Positions 1-9,604 of a stretch of 64,000 nt of DNA are shown one piece after another (position 1 is the first letter of the stretch; each line of letters starts with the position of its first letter). The translations under genes and the position numbers were made by a program. Source of the DNA: Bacteroides mediterraneensis (lineage in GTDB: Bacteria > Bacteroidota > Bacteroidia > Bacteroidales > Bacteroidaceae); contig NZ_JACJKA010000017.1 in assembly GCF_016900355.1 (NCBI RefSeq), positions 25,163 to 89,162 on the forward strand. The letters are read 5' to 3'. The notes beneath the pieces were generated by a model. The model made no database searches and was not told where the DNA came from. It saw only the letters and a program-made list of their open reading frames with translations.

Positions 1-1308
1 CGACTGCACGTTGTAGCCCAGTTCGGCATCGTAGCGCTCAAAATATTTCTCCTTGCTGAAATCCTCTCCGCGCGGATACAGATACGCCCCCAGAATCGGG
101 TTGAAATACGTACCGTAAGACAGCATGTTGTTGGCGTATTCACGTACATAGCTGGCAGACACGTCCATGGTCAGCTTGTCGTTGAAGAACTTAGTGGTGT
201 TCCGCACCATGGCATTGTAACGATGGTATTTGTTGTTCGGCACAATACCCTTCGCATTGACCGCCGAGCCCGACACATAGGTCTGGTTCTTGTCATTGCC
301 CACCGACAGGTTGAACGAGTTGGTAAAAGTCGTTCCGGTATTGAAAAAGTCGGCCGGATTGTAAGAAGAAGGCGTTGCCAGTTTATCACCCCACGAAGCG
401 GCCTCCCCGCTCACATTGCCATACGTGTTCTGGAATCTCGGCAGCACAAAGGCTTTTGAAAACTCTGCCGAAGAAGACACATTGACATTCACTTTGCCGG
501 CGGCTCCTTTCTTGGTGGTAATCAGAATGACTCCATTGGCCGCACTGGCTCCGTAAAGGGCAGCAGCCGAAGGACCGGTCAGCACCGACAGGCTTTCAAT
601 GTCTTCGGGATTGAAGTTGGCAATACCTTCACCCGAGGTACGTCCCGAGCCGAAACCTGTTCCGTCGCCCGAGCGGTCGGCCTGGTTACCCATCGGCACA
701 CCGTCTATCACATACAACACGTTGTTGTCTCCACTGATGGACTTGTTACCACGCATCACCACGCGCGTACCTCCACCTACACCCGAAGCGCTGCGCTGGA
801 TATTCACACCGGCCACCTTTCCGTTCAGGCTGTTTACGAAGTTGGCGTCCTTCACCTTTGTCAGTACATCGTTCTTCACTTCCTGCACGTTATAGCTCAA
901 GGCTTTCTGGGAGCGCTTGATACCCAAAGCAGTCACCACGACCTCGTCCAGCAGTTCCGAGTCTTCCTTCATGACCAGCACACCCAGTGCCTCTTTCGAC
1001 GAGACCGTCAGACTTTTATAACCTACATAGGAAATTTCCAACAGGGAACCCTCAGCGACCGACAACGTGAAGTTTCCGTCCATGTCGGTAATCGTACCGT
1101 TGCTGGTTGCTTTTTCCAGCACACTCACCCCTACCAGAGGTTCTCCATTCGCGTCTACGACGGTTCCACTGACTGTGATTTTGTTGGTTTGCGCCGATAC
1201 TTGCACGGAAGGCTCACCGGCCCCTCTCGGCAAACTGGCATACGCTGCGTTTCCTCCCTGACTTATCAGTAACAGAAATAGCAGTTGAGTAGCTCTTTCT
1301 ATTTTCAT
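1..1308 (-). CDS. SusC/RagA-family TonB-dependent outer membrane receptor, N-terminal 436 residues
   Basis: Partial gene: the frame is open from ATG at 1308 and leaves the window at base 1. These receptors import glycans or other large nutrients across the outer membrane using TonB energy, usually with a SusD lipoprotein. A signal peptide (residues 1 to about 24) is followed by a carboxypeptidase-regulatory-like beta domain (about 45-125, motif GTVVDANGEPLVGVSV). Next come the SusC hallmark DEVVVTALG (near 135) and a plug domain with NSLNGKVAGVNIQ, VLYVIDGVPMG and GPSAAALYGASAANGVILIT. The barrel begins around residue 270. Substrate cannot be judged because the C-terminus and any SusD partner are outside the window. 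The receptor family is clear from sequence. Confidence 0.96.
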   Translation of the reverse strand, partial: MKIERATQLLFLLLISQGGNAAYASLPRGAGEPSVQVSAQTNKITVSGTVVDANGEPLVGVSVLEKATSNGTITDMDGNFTLSVAEGSLLEISYVGYKSLTVSSKEALGVLVMKEDSELLDEVVVTALGIKRSQKALSYNVQEVKNDVLTKVKDANFVNSLNGKVAGVNIQRSASGVGGGTRVVMRGNKSISGDNNVLYVIDGVPMGNQADRSGDGTGFGSGRTSGEGIANFNPEDIESLSVLTGPSAAALYGASAANGVILITTKKGAAGKVNVNVSSSAEFSKAFVLPRFQNTYGNVSGEAASWGDKLATPSSYNPADFFNTGTTFTNSFNLSVGNDKNQTYVSGSAVNAKGIVPNNKYHRYNAMVRNTTKFFNDKLTMDVSASYVREYANNMLSYGTYFNPILGAYLYPRGEDFSKEKYFERYDAELGYNVQS

Positions 1309-1690
1309 AGATGATTTAAGATTTAGTTGGACATTAAATAGTTATCACATTTTAAGGCTCACGACAACGGTCAAGGTGCAATCGTCCTTTGCGGGACAAT
1401 GCAGACATTGGCCAGCCATCAAGAACCGGTTAAAATTCTAGTTTGTTTTTGTGGCAAAACGGGTGTAGAAAACCTGTACAGGTACTTACCTTTACTGCAT
1501 CCTACAGCTCAGGCAGGCATCTGTCCTATTTGCCCGTTGCTTCTTTCCAGTAAAAGAAAGAGGCATTCTCTATCCTCTAAATAATTGACATAAAGGCTCA
1601 CATCAGGTAGCCTGCGAAATGATTTTTCTCTATAGTTTAGCTTAAGCTTGCGTTGTTTGTGTCTGTATAAATAAAATTTTCAGTTTTATC
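1309..1690 (-). other. Long untranslated leader of the SusC-like gene
   Basis: About 380 bases separate the predicted transcription start (near 1690) from the ATG. No convincing reading frame is present. Visible elements are a perfect 12-bp palindrome ACCTGTACAGGT (1472-1483) and a small AATAAAA/TTTTAT inverted repeat close to the transcription start. I looked for cobalamin and TPP riboswitch signature boxes and saw none. A leader of this length could carry post-transcriptional control, but no known element is recognised. Confidence 0.45.
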
Positions 1691-1696
1691 GGGCTG

Positions 1697-1726
1697 CAAA
1701 GATATGCGTTTTTTATAAACTACAAA
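1697..1726 (-). promoter_or_regulatory. Promoter of the SusC-like gene
   Basis: On the minus strand TTTG (1726-1723) is followed after 18 bases by TATCTTTG (1704-1697). This matches the Bacteroides primary-sigma form TTTG / TAnnTTTG, with a spacer about one base short. Transcription would start near 1690. Confidence 0.65.
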
Positions 1727-1771
1727 TCTTTAGATAAGATTTTTTTCTTTTGACACGAGAGTTTTCAAAGA

Positions 1772-1815
1772 AAAAGAGGAAACCAACTGGCCAATGCTCG
1801 TTGATTTCCTCTTTT
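1772..1815 (-). terminator. Terminator of the tRNA-Arg pair
   Basis: Read leftward, arms AAAAGAGGAAA (1815-1805) and TTTCCTCTTTT (1782-1772) pair. The stem is extended inward by one U-G pair and CAAC/GTTG, giving 16 pairs around a 12-base loop. The stem runs into TTTTTCTTTG. It lies four bases past the end of the second-transcribed tRNA. Confidence 0.8.
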
Positions 1816-1818
1816 CTG

Positions 1819-1892
<74 letters not shown>

Positions 1893-1919
1893 ATCCTTAA
1901 TAGTTGTGCTGCATTCAAG

Positions 1920-1993
<74 letters not shown>

Positions 1994-2009
1994 ATCCTTA
2001 ATTGCGGCG

Positions 2010-2041
2010 CAAAGGTATGCTTTTATTTTGAATTATACAAA
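2010..2041 (-). promoter_or_regulatory. Promoter of the tRNA-Arg pair
   Basis: Minus-strand TTTG (2041-2038), 20 bases, then TACCTTTG (2017-2010) fits the Bacteroides consensus. It is interleaved with the rightward addA promoter: its -33 box sits between the two addA boxes. Confidence 0.75.
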
Positions 2042-2057
2042 TTATTCCGTAAGTTTG
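2027..2057 (+). promoter_or_regulatory. Promoter of addAB
   Basis: TTTG (2027-2030), 19 bases, then TAAGTTTG (2050-2057) is an exact match to the Bacteroides promoter form and places the transcript start near 2064. The TTG at 2028, which would open a longer addA frame, is part of the -33 box. The ATG at 2088 is therefore the real start. Confidence 0.75.
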
Positions 2058-2087
2058 TCTGAAGAAACCAAGAAATTCACTTTACAC

Positions 2088-5000
2088 ATGGAACAGCATC
2101 CCCAGCTTTTAGTCTACAAGGCGTCTGCCGGTTCCGGCAAGACTTTCACGCTGGCCGTACACTATATCAGACAATTAATCGAAGACCCGTATGCGTACCG
2201 ACGAATTTTGGCGGTGACATTCACCAACAAGGCTACGGCGGAAATGAAAGAGCGCATTCTGGAACAACTGTATGGAATTGCCACAGCCGACAAAGGCTCA
2301 GACGGTTACCTGAAGGAAATACAGAAAACCTCGACCAAGTCGGTCGAAGAAATCCGGGAGGCGGCACGCGAGGCCTTGCGGCACATGATTCATGACTACA
2401 GCCGTTTCCGCATCGAAACCATCGACTCGTTTTTCCAGTCGGTGATGCGCAACCTGGCGCGGGAGCTGGAGCTGGGGGCCAACCTGTCCATCGAGCTGAA
2501 CAATACGGAGGTGCTGAGCGATGCCGTGGATGCCATGATTGAAAAGCTGGACCGCCGCTCGCCGGTGCTCTACTGGTTACTGGAATACATCGAAGAACGG
2601 ATTGCGAACGACCGGCGCTGGGATGTGTCGAAGGATATCAAGAGTTTCGGACAAAACATCTTTGATGAGAATTATATTGAAAAAGGAGAAGGACTACGCA
2701 AAAAACTGGCCGACCCGAAGTTCATTCCGGCGTATCGGGAGGAACTGAAAAACATCCGCGAAGAGGTACTGGAATTTATGAAGGGATTCAGCGACCAGTT
2801 TACGGGACTGCTTGAAATGCACGGACTGACACCGGCGGACTTGAAAAACGGCTCGCGGGGCATCGGCAGTTATTTCAACAAACTGGCCAATGGAAAACTG
2901 AGCAGCGACATCCGCAATGCGACCGTGGAGAAGTGTCTGGAAAGTGAAGAGAACTGGACCACGAAGACTTCTTCCCACCGTGACGAAATCCGTTCGCTGG
3001 CGGCCTCGGAACTGATACCGTTACTGGAGGAAGCGGAAAACCGACGTCCGCAGAACAGCTTGCTGCTCAACTCGTGCGACCTCTCGCTGCGTTACCTAAA
3101 TAACCTGCGACTGCTGGCGCACATTGACGAGGAAGTGCGGTTGCAGAATCAGGCGCACAACCGTTTCCTGTTGTCGGACACCAACGCCCTGCTCCACAGC
3201 CTGATTCGGGAAGGCGACGCTTCGTTTGTCTACGAAAAGATTGGTACCACCATCGACACGGTGATGATTGATGAGTTTCAGGACACCTCACGCATGCAAT
3301 GGGAGAATTTCCACCTGCTCTTGCAGGAGAGTCTGGCGCAGAAGGAAGGCAGCCTGATTGTGGGCGACATCAAGCAGAGCATCTACCGCTGGCGAAGCGG
3401 AGACTGGAAAATCCTCGCGGGACTGGGGCACGACCGGAGTTTCCGCATCAAGGAATGTACACTCGATACGAACTGGCGAAGCGAGGCACGTATCATCCAC
3501 TTCAACAACGAGTTTTTCACGGCGGCCTGCCAGACATTGAACCGACGGTATCAGGAGGAACAGGGTACGCCTTGCACGCAGCTGGAACAGGCGTACAGTG
3601 ACGTACGACAACGTTGTGCCAAGAAAGACGAGAAAGGGTTCGTAAAGGTGACTTTCTTGCAGGATTCCAAGGAACGGCCTTATGCAGAGGCCACCTTGCA
3701 ACTGTTGGCCGAGGAGGTGGAACGGCTCACAGCAGAAGGCATCCGCTTAAACGAGATGGCCATTCTGGTGCGCAAGAACCGGAGTATTCCCGATATTGCA
3801 GCTTATTTTGACGAGCATACCCCCTACCGTATCGTATCGGATGAGGCTTTCCAGCTGAATGCTTCTTTGGCCGTGAACATGCTCATCGACGGACTGCGTT
3901 ACCTGTCTTCGCCCGAAGACCGCATTGCGCTGGCGCGTCTGGCGGTAGCTTATCAGCAGGAGGTGTTACAAAAGAATATCAGCCTCAACACGGTGCTGCT
4001 CAATGACCCTAAAAATTACTTACCGGCAGACTTCTTGCTACAGGCAGACTCGCTCCGTTTCATGCCGCTCTACGAGTTGCTCGAAAAACTCTTCGTGCTG
4101 TTCGACATGGAGCGCATCGAAAAACAGGATGCGTATCTCTATGCGTTCTATGATGCAGTGACGGAATACATGCAGAACAACTCGTCGGAGCTGACGGCTT
4201 TCATCCGGTTCTGGGACGAGAAGCTGAACACGAAAACCATTCCTTCGGGCGAAATCGACGGCATCCGCATCCTGTCCATCCACAAGTCGAAGGGCTTGGA
4301 ATACCATACGGTGCTGTTGCCGTTCTGCGACTGGAAGATGGAGAACGAAACGAACAACCACCTGATATGGTGCAGCGTGGCGGGCACGGGAAAGGAAACG
4401 GACATTCCGCCATTCAACCGCTTGGACATCGTGCCGGTAAACTACTCAAGCGCCATGGCGGAATCAGTGTACCACGACGATTACCTGGAGGAAAAGTTGC
4501 AGCTGTGGGTGGACAACCTGAACCTGCTTTACGTGGCGTTTACACGTGCCTGCAAGAACCTGATTATTTTTGCCAAGGCAGGACAGAAAGGTACGGTATC
4601 GGAACTGTTGTACGACAGTCTGCCGCTGATGCAGGAGGTAGAACTGCCGCTTGCGCAGGAAAATCCGGAAGACGATGCGGTGGGCGAATACGGAGAACTC
4701 TGCACGGCTCACGACGAGAAGAAGGCGGGTAAATCCAACCAGCTATCCTCGCCTAAGGAGGGAGTTCCCGTGAAGATGGAAAGCATTGAAACGCACATCG
4801 AATTCAAACAATCGAACCGTTCGGCCGACTTTATCCAAGGGGATGAGGCAGAAGACAGCCGCGGACAGTACATCCGTCAGGGACAGCTGCTGCACCAGGT
4901 GTTTGCCCACATCGAAAAGGCGGACGACCTATCGCCTGCTTTGGAACGGTTGAACTTCGAGGGTATCTTCGAATCGGAAAAACAGATGAAGCAGGTGGAA

Positions 5001-5315
5001 GCGCTGGCCCAACGGGCTTTGCAGCATCCAGCTGCCAAGGACTGGTTCAGCGGCACGTGGGAACTCTACAACGAATGTGCCATTGTGTACACCGACGAGA
5101 AGGGACAGATGCAGACGCGCCGACCCGACCGCGTGATGCGGAAAGACGGGCAGGTGGTTGTGGTAGATTTTAAGTTCGGAAAGAAGAACGAAAGCTACCG
5201 CGCACAGGTACAGGAGTATATGGACCTGCTCACGCAAATGGGCTACACCCACATCCGGGGATTCCTCTGGTATGTGTTTGCCAACGAATTGGAAGAAGTG
5301 ACGCTTCCGGCTTGA
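2088..5315 (+). CDS. addA: AddA-type helicase-nuclease subunit (UvrD/RecB superfamily)
   Basis: A 1075-residue SF1A helicase fused to a RecB-type nuclease. With AddB it resects double-strand DNA ends to load RecA. Motifs in order: Walker A ASAGSGKT (residues 13-19), Walker B MIDEFQDTS (about 394), GDIKQSIYRWRSGDW (about 426), TNWRS (about 460), SIHKSKGLEYH (about 729) and LLYVAFTRA (about 814). The nuclease core is RRPDRV then VVDFKFGK (about 1026) and QVQEYMDLL. ATG 2088 is chosen over the in-frame TTG at 2028, which lies in the promoter. addB follows after 40 bases. The family is certain; AddA rather than RecB is inferred from the paired nuclease gene downstream. Confidence 0.93.
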   Translation: MEQHPQLLVYKASAGSGKTFTLAVHYIRQLIEDPYAYRRILAVTFTNKATAEMKERILEQLYGIATADKGSDGYLKEIQKTSTKSVEEIREAAREALRHMIHDYSRFRIETIDSFFQSVMRNLARELELGANLSIELNNTEVLSDAVDAMIEKLDRRSPVLYWLLEYIEERIANDRRWDVSKDIKSFGQNIFDENYIEKGEGLRKKLADPKFIPAYREELKNIREEVLEFMKGFSDQFTGLLEMHGLTPADLKNGSRGIGSYFNKLANGKLSSDIRNATVEKCLESEENWTTKTSSHRDEIRSLAASELIPLLEEAENRRPQNSLLLNSCDLSLRYLNNLRLLAHIDEEVRLQNQAHNRFLLSDTNALLHSLIREGDASFVYEKIGTTIDTVMIDEFQDTSRMQWENFHLLLQESLAQKEGSLIVGDIKQSIYRWRSGDWKILAGLGHDRSFRIKECTLDTNWRSEARIIHFNNEFFTAACQTLNRRYQEEQGTPCTQLEQAYSDVRQRCAKKDEKGFVKVTFLQDSKERPYAEATLQLLAEEVERLTAEGIRLNEMAILVRKNRSIPDIAAYFDEHTPYRIVSDEAFQLNASLAVNMLIDGLRYLSSPEDRIALARLAVAYQQEVLQKNISLNTVLLNDPKNYLPADFLLQADSLRFMPLYELLEKLFVLFDMERIEKQDAYLYAFYDAVTEYMQNNSSELTAFIRFWDEKLNTKTIPSGEIDGIRILSIHKSKGLEYHTVLLPFCDWKMENETNNHLIWCSVAGTGKETDIPPFNRLDIVPVNYSSAMAESVYHDDYLEEKLQLWVDNLNLLYVAFTRACKNLIIFAKAGQKGTVSELLYDSLPLMQEVELPLAQENPEDDAVGEYGELCTAHDEKKAGKSNQLSSPKEGVPVKMESIETHIEFKQSNRSADFIQGDEAEDSRGQYIRQGQLLHQVFAHIEKADDLSPALERLNFEGIFESEKQMKQVEALAQRALQHPAAKDWFSGTWELYNECAIVYTDEKGQMQTRRPDRVMRKDGQVVVVDFKFGKKNESYRAQVQEYMDLLTQMGYTHIRGFLWYVFANELEEVTLPA

Positions 5316-5355
5316 GTTTATTTTTATTTACTACGCTATTTCGACAATATAATAT

Positions 5356-8229
5356 ATGGAAACTTTTTTGAAGCAGGTGGCCGCTGATTTGTACCGGAAG
5401 TTGCACGGAGACTTTACCAAGGTAGCCGTGGTGTTCCCCAACAAACGTGCCAGCCTCTTTTTCAACGAATACCTGGCGCAGGAGTCCGACCGTCCGGTCT
5501 GGTCACCAGCCTATGTGAGCATCAGTGAACTGTTCCGCCAGTCGTCGCAATGGGTTACGGGCGACTCCATCAAACTGGTGTGCGACCTCTACAAGGTGTT
5601 CCGGGAAGTGACCGGAAGCAAGGAAAGTCTCGATGATTTCTATTTCTGGGGTGAGATGCTCATCAGTGATTTCGACGACGCCGACAAGAACCTGGTCGAC
5701 ACGAAGGCTCTCTTCAGCAACCTGAAAGACTTGAACAAGCTGACGGCTGAATATGATTTTCTGGAGGAAGGACAGAAGGAAGCATTGAGCCAGTTTTTTC
5801 GCAATTTCTCCCTCGAGCAGGTCACGGAACTGAAGCGACGTTTCATCTCACTGTGGGACGTACTGGGCGACATCTATACGCAATACAAGGAACGGCTCCG
5901 CGAACAAGGCATCGCCTACGAAGGAATGCTATACCGCGAGGTGACGGAAACGATGGACGTACAGAAGTTCCCCTACGATACCTACGTGTTCGTGGGATTC
6001 AACGTGCTGAACAAGGTGGAACAAACTCTGTTCAGCAAATTGCATGCGGCCGGGAAAGCCCTATTCTACTGGGATTACGACACCTTCTATTTGAACAAGC
6101 ATCCGCACGAGGCGGGCGAGTTTATCCGCCGGAACCTGAAGAACTTCCCATCGGAATTACCGCCAGCTCTGTTCGACCACCTGAATCACCCGAAAGAGAT
6201 TACCTTCATCGAATCGCCTACGGAGAACGGGCAGGCACGCTACCTGCCGCAGTGGATTCGGGAAAACCTGACGGAGAACGAAAAGGAAACGGCGGTGGTG
6301 CTCTGCAACGAGGCCATGCTGCAACCTGTATTACATTCGCTGCCGGAGAACGTGCACCACATCAACATCACTATGGGTTTCCCGCTTTCGCAAACCCCGG
6401 CCTACAGTTTCGTGAAGACGCTGTTGGAACTGCACATTTCAGGCTACAATCCCCGCAGTGGACGCTACCAGTTTGCCGAGGTCATCAGTGTGCTGAAGCA
6501 TCCGTACACGCAACTGCTTTCGGAAGCGGCCACTCCGCTGGAAAAGGAGCTGACGGAGAAGAACCGCTTCTATCCACTGCCGTCGGAACTGGAACGGGAT
6601 GAGGCCCTATCCCTGCTGTTCAAACCCTGTAGCCACAACGAGGAACTGTGCAAAAGGCTGGCCGACATCCTGAAGCAGGTGGCACAGCTGTACCGCAAGC
6701 AGGCGGCCTCCACCAGCGATGCCCTCGACCAGCTCTATCGGGAAGCCTTGTTCAAAAGCTTTACCATGGTCAACCGTTTCCATGCGTTGCTTGAAAGCAA
6801 GGATTTGGAAGTGCAACCTGCCACCTTCCACCGGCTGCTCGTACGGGTCATGTCGACTGCCAGCATTCCGTTCCATGGCGAACCGGCCATTGGTATGCAA
6901 GTGATGGGGGTATTGGAAACCCGCAACCTGGATTTCCGCCACATCATCCTGCTGTCGGTCAACGAAGGACAGTTGCCCAAGGCGGGAGGCGATTCCTCGT
7001 TCATCCCCTACAACTTGCGCAAGGCATTCGGCATGACTACCATCGACCATAAGATTGCTGTCTATGCCTACTACTTCTACCGTCTGTTGCAACGGGCGGA
7101 AAAAGCAACTTTGGTGTATAATACGGTGAGCGACGGTATGAACCGGGGTGAGATGTCACGCTTCATGCTCCAGCTGCTGATTGAATGGGGTTATCCCGTA
7201 CAGAGGAAACAACTGGAAGCCGAACAGTCGCCGGTCGCATCCTCCCCTATCTGCATCCCCAAATCAGCCGACATTTTGAAACGGATGCAGCAGGTATTCG
7301 ATGTGCGGGTGAATCCGAAAGCTTTCTTCTCTCCCTCGGCCCTGAACTGCTACCTCGACTGTCCGCTGAAGTTCTATTACAAGTATGTGGCCGGACTTTC
7401 GGCACCTGATGAAGTGAGTGCGGAAATTGACTCGGCCAAATTTGGAAGTATCTTCCACTACGCAGCCGAACACATCTACAAAGATTTGACGGCACATGGA
7501 AAGCTTATCAATAAAGAAACTTTGGAAGCCCTGCTCAAAGAGGAAGTAAAACTACAGAACTACGTGGACAACGGATTCAAGGAACTGTTCTTTCACCTCC
7601 CTGCCGACGAACGTCCGGAATACAACGGCATCCAGCTCATCAACTCGGCCGTCATCCTGCGCTACGTCCAACAATTGCTGCGCAATGACCTGCGTCATGC
7701 TCCTTTCACCTTCGTGGGCTCTGAACAGCGCATCATGGAAGACATTGAGATACAAACGTCCAAAGGCGCGATTCATTCGCGAATGGGCGGTATCATCGAC
7801 CGAATGGACAGCAAAGACAATGTGCTCCGCATCGTCGATTACAAGACAGGCGGAAAAGCAGACACTCCGCCTAGCGTGAAATCTTTGTTCACACCGGGTT
7901 CCAAGCGTTCCAACTATGTATTCCAGACCTTCTTGTATGCCGCCATCGTATGCAAGAAGCTACGGGAACGGAACGACGACCGGAAAGTAGCTCCTTCCCT
8001 GCTCTACATTCATCGGGCCGCCTCCGAAGATTATTCACCGGTCATCCAACTCAAGGAATCGTACAACAAAACGACTCCAGTAGAAGATTTCGCTCTGTTG
8101 GAAGAAGAATTCCGCAGCCGGCTGAAAGCGCTTCTAGAAGAAGTGTTCAATCCAGAAGTGGATTTCCATCAAACCGAGGAGGAAGACCCATGTATGTATT
8201 GTGATTTCAAAGGAATGTGTAAAAGATAG
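5356..8229 (+). CDS. addB: AddB-type nuclease subunit with iron-sulfur cluster
   Basis: A 957-residue PD-(D/E)XK-family protein, partner of AddA in end resection. The N-terminal part is a degenerate helicase fold without an intact Walker A (VVFPNKRASLFFNEYL takes its place), as is common in the Bacteroidetes branch. The C-terminal nuclease has IDRMDSKDNVLRIVDYKTGG (about 812-832). The cluster cysteines are split: CPLKFYYKY (near 667) and CMYCDFKGMC (near 945). ATG 5356 is the only plausible start. It is in an operon with addA and followed by a strong terminator. Confidence 0.92.
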   Translation: METFLKQVAADLYRKLHGDFTKVAVVFPNKRASLFFNEYLAQESDRPVWSPAYVSISELFRQSSQWVTGDSIKLVCDLYKVFREVTGSKESLDDFYFWGEMLISDFDDADKNLVDTKALFSNLKDLNKLTAEYDFLEEGQKEALSQFFRNFSLEQVTELKRRFISLWDVLGDIYTQYKERLREQGIAYEGMLYREVTETMDVQKFPYDTYVFVGFNVLNKVEQTLFSKLHAAGKALFYWDYDTFYLNKHPHEAGEFIRRNLKNFPSELPPALFDHLNHPKEITFIESPTENGQARYLPQWIRENLTENEKETAVVLCNEAMLQPVLHSLPENVHHINITMGFPLSQTPAYSFVKTLLELHISGYNPRSGRYQFAEVISVLKHPYTQLLSEAATPLEKELTEKNRFYPLPSELERDEALSLLFKPCSHNEELCKRLADILKQVAQLYRKQAASTSDALDQLYREALFKSFTMVNRFHALLESKDLEVQPATFHRLLVRVMSTASIPFHGEPAIGMQVMGVLETRNLDFRHIILLSVNEGQLPKAGGDSSFIPYNLRKAFGMTTIDHKIAVYAYYFYRLLQRAEKATLVYNTVSDGMNRGEMSRFMLQLLIEWGYPVQRKQLEAEQSPVASSPICIPKSADILKRMQQVFDVRVNPKAFFSPSALNCYLDCPLKFYYKYVAGLSAPDEVSAEIDSAKFGSIFHYAAEHIYKDLTAHGKLINKETLEALLKEEVKLQNYVDNGFKELFFHLPADERPEYNGIQLINSAVILRYVQQLLRNDLRHAPFTFVGSEQRIMEDIEIQTSKGAIHSRMGGIIDRMDSKDNVLRIVDYKTGGKADTPPSVKSLFTPGSKRSNYVFQTFLYAAIVCKKLRERNDDRKVAPSLLYIHRAASEDYSPVIQLKESYNKTTPVEDFALLEEEFRSRLKALLEEVFNPEVDFHQTEEEDPCMYCDFKGMCKR

Positions 8230-8357
8230 AATCAAAAACCAAACAATTGTTAAATATACAATTTGCTTTGAACAATCCATGAAAACCAATTGTTATAAAG
8301 ATGTTTTTCATAGTAATAGATAAGAACAGTATTGGTATTTGTGAAAATATCAGCTGT

Positions 8358-8425
8358 AAGGACAAAAGCGTTTGTTCTTGAATATAAGAGAGACTGCATT
8401 TCCCCGGCAGTCTCTCTTAATTTTT
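8358..8425. terminator. addAB terminator between convergent genes
   Basis: A perfect 12-bp stem AAGAGAGACTGC (8386-8397) / GCAGTCTCTCTT (8407-8418) with a 9-base loop runs into AATTTTTTAT on the plus strand. A second hairpin, AAGGACAAA/TTTGTTCTT (8358-8379, one G-U), stands just before it. The stem can also form in leftward transcripts, but with a weaker U tract. Confidence 0.85.
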
Positions 8426-8446
8426 TATCCCAATCACAAATGTCTC

Positions 8447-9598
8447 TTATTTCTGATAGTCGTAATACCACCAGTAGGTATCTCCGAATTCCCGTCGCAT
8501 GCGATTTTGTTCTTCCAACGCAGAACCTCCTTTTTGCTGCAATTCACGATAAGCCTTGAAGCGCCTGATCATCAAACTGTCGGCCACGGGAAAAAGAGTA
8601 TCGTTCCGCTCCGCATGATACAATACGGCTGCTTCCCGATAATATCGTGGCAAGGTATCTTCCGGAAGATAAAAGTCGGGCACAGCCTCCATAAAGCGAT
8701 CCAACTGTTTCTCCAGCAACAAAGCCGAAAGATAATAATCCAAAGAAGTATATTTACCTGACCCCTTGTAACAAATGTTCCGCAGGAACACCATCCGGTC
8801 TTCTCCAGCATACGGACGGGCTCCTAACAGATAATAAATGGAATCGTTCGTATAACGAAGCGTATGCAGGGAATCTGAATCAAAAAACAATCCATCGGAA
8901 CGATAATACTGCGGATAGGCAAACAGCTTGTCTCCCATCTGTCCCAAGTGAGACAATGCCACCGCCCGAAAGACAGTCAAAGTACGACTTGCCTCTAACG
9001 AACGTTCCCCTACCTCCAGCACCTTGTCATATTCCTGAGTACGCAAATAATATTCCGCTTCCAGTTCATGGTGATAAGTACGGTTGGAATCACCTACACA
9101 CACCGTCAGCACGCACAAGCCCAACAGAATGGCCAGGTTACTGTTCACCAACCCCCAGACATTCCCTTCCTGATTCAGCTGCACCCGGAAGACTCCACGT
9201 AACCAGTACCCCAGGCCGACAAACAGCAGCACCAGCAAGGGCAACAGCCACGTCCACGGCGTATGATAGTCGGACATATAGACCCCGCGTCCCACATCCG
9301 TCAGGGCACAGAGTACCAGAAAAGAAGGTAAATAGGCTAAGGCACGTACCTTTCCTTTCAGCCCCAGCAGACTGTTCACTCCCCACCGCAACAACAACAG
9401 AATGAGGGTAATGATAATGGCGCTGGCCAACGGAGCAAACACGGTCTTTCCGTGCGCCAGTGAGAAGTGGAGTGCCTCCAGCACATCCCGTTGGAACACA
9501 TAGAGATAGACAAAACTAAATAGAGAAAAAAGAAGACCGCATACAGCAATCATGATGCGTGCAGTCTTCTTATAAAGTGCATTTGTGTAATCACTCAT
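8447..9598 (-). CDS. Membrane protein of unknown function with TPR-like periplasmic part
   Basis: 383 residues, not firmly assigned. The N-terminal 170 residues contain several hydrophobic spans (about 15-35, 55-70, 80-100, 107-127, 150-165), separated by short charged turns such as LLRWGVNSLLGLKGKVR. The remaining 200 residues are soluble and helical, with tetratricopeptide-like spacing (EAEYYLRTQEYDKVLEVGER, ASRTLTVFRAVALSHLGQMG). It resembles the Bacteroides-restricted membrane proteins annotated as DUF6057, but I hold that assignment loosely. The start lies six bases after the glgB stop, so it is probably translated from the same transcript. No catalytic motif is visible. Confidence 0.75.
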   Translation of the reverse strand: MSDYTNALYKKTARIMIAVCGLLFSLFSFVYLYVFQRDVLEALHFSLAHGKTVFAPLASAIIITLILLLLRWGVNSLLGLKGKVRALAYLPSFLVLCALTDVGRGVYMSDYHTPWTWLLPLLVLLFVGLGYWLRGVFRVQLNQEGNVWGLVNSNLAILLGLCVLTVCVGDSNRTYHHELEAEYYLRTQEYDKVLEVGERSLEASRTLTVFRAVALSHLGQMGDKLFAYPQYYRSDGLFFDSDSLHTLRYTNDSIYYLLGARPYAGEDRMVFLRNICYKGSGKYTSLDYYLSALLLEKQLDRFMEAVPDFYLPEDTLPRYYREAAVLYHAERNDTLFPVADSLMIRRFKAYRELQQKGGSALEEQNRMRREFGDTYWWYYDYQK

Positions 9599-9604
9599 AC
9601 AAAA

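Noticed and set aside
1399..1584. Small rightward reading frame in the SusC leader
   Set aside because: No promoter, no recognisable domain, and it lies antisense to the predicted leader; composition looks random.
1321..1690. Cobalamin or TPP riboswitch in the SusC leader
   Set aside because: The signature boxes of both were looked for on the minus strand and not found.
2028..2087. N-terminal extension of AddA from TTG 2028
   Set aside because: The TTG is part of the -33 box of an exact promoter whose transcript starts near 2064, and the conserved sequence begins at ATG 2088.
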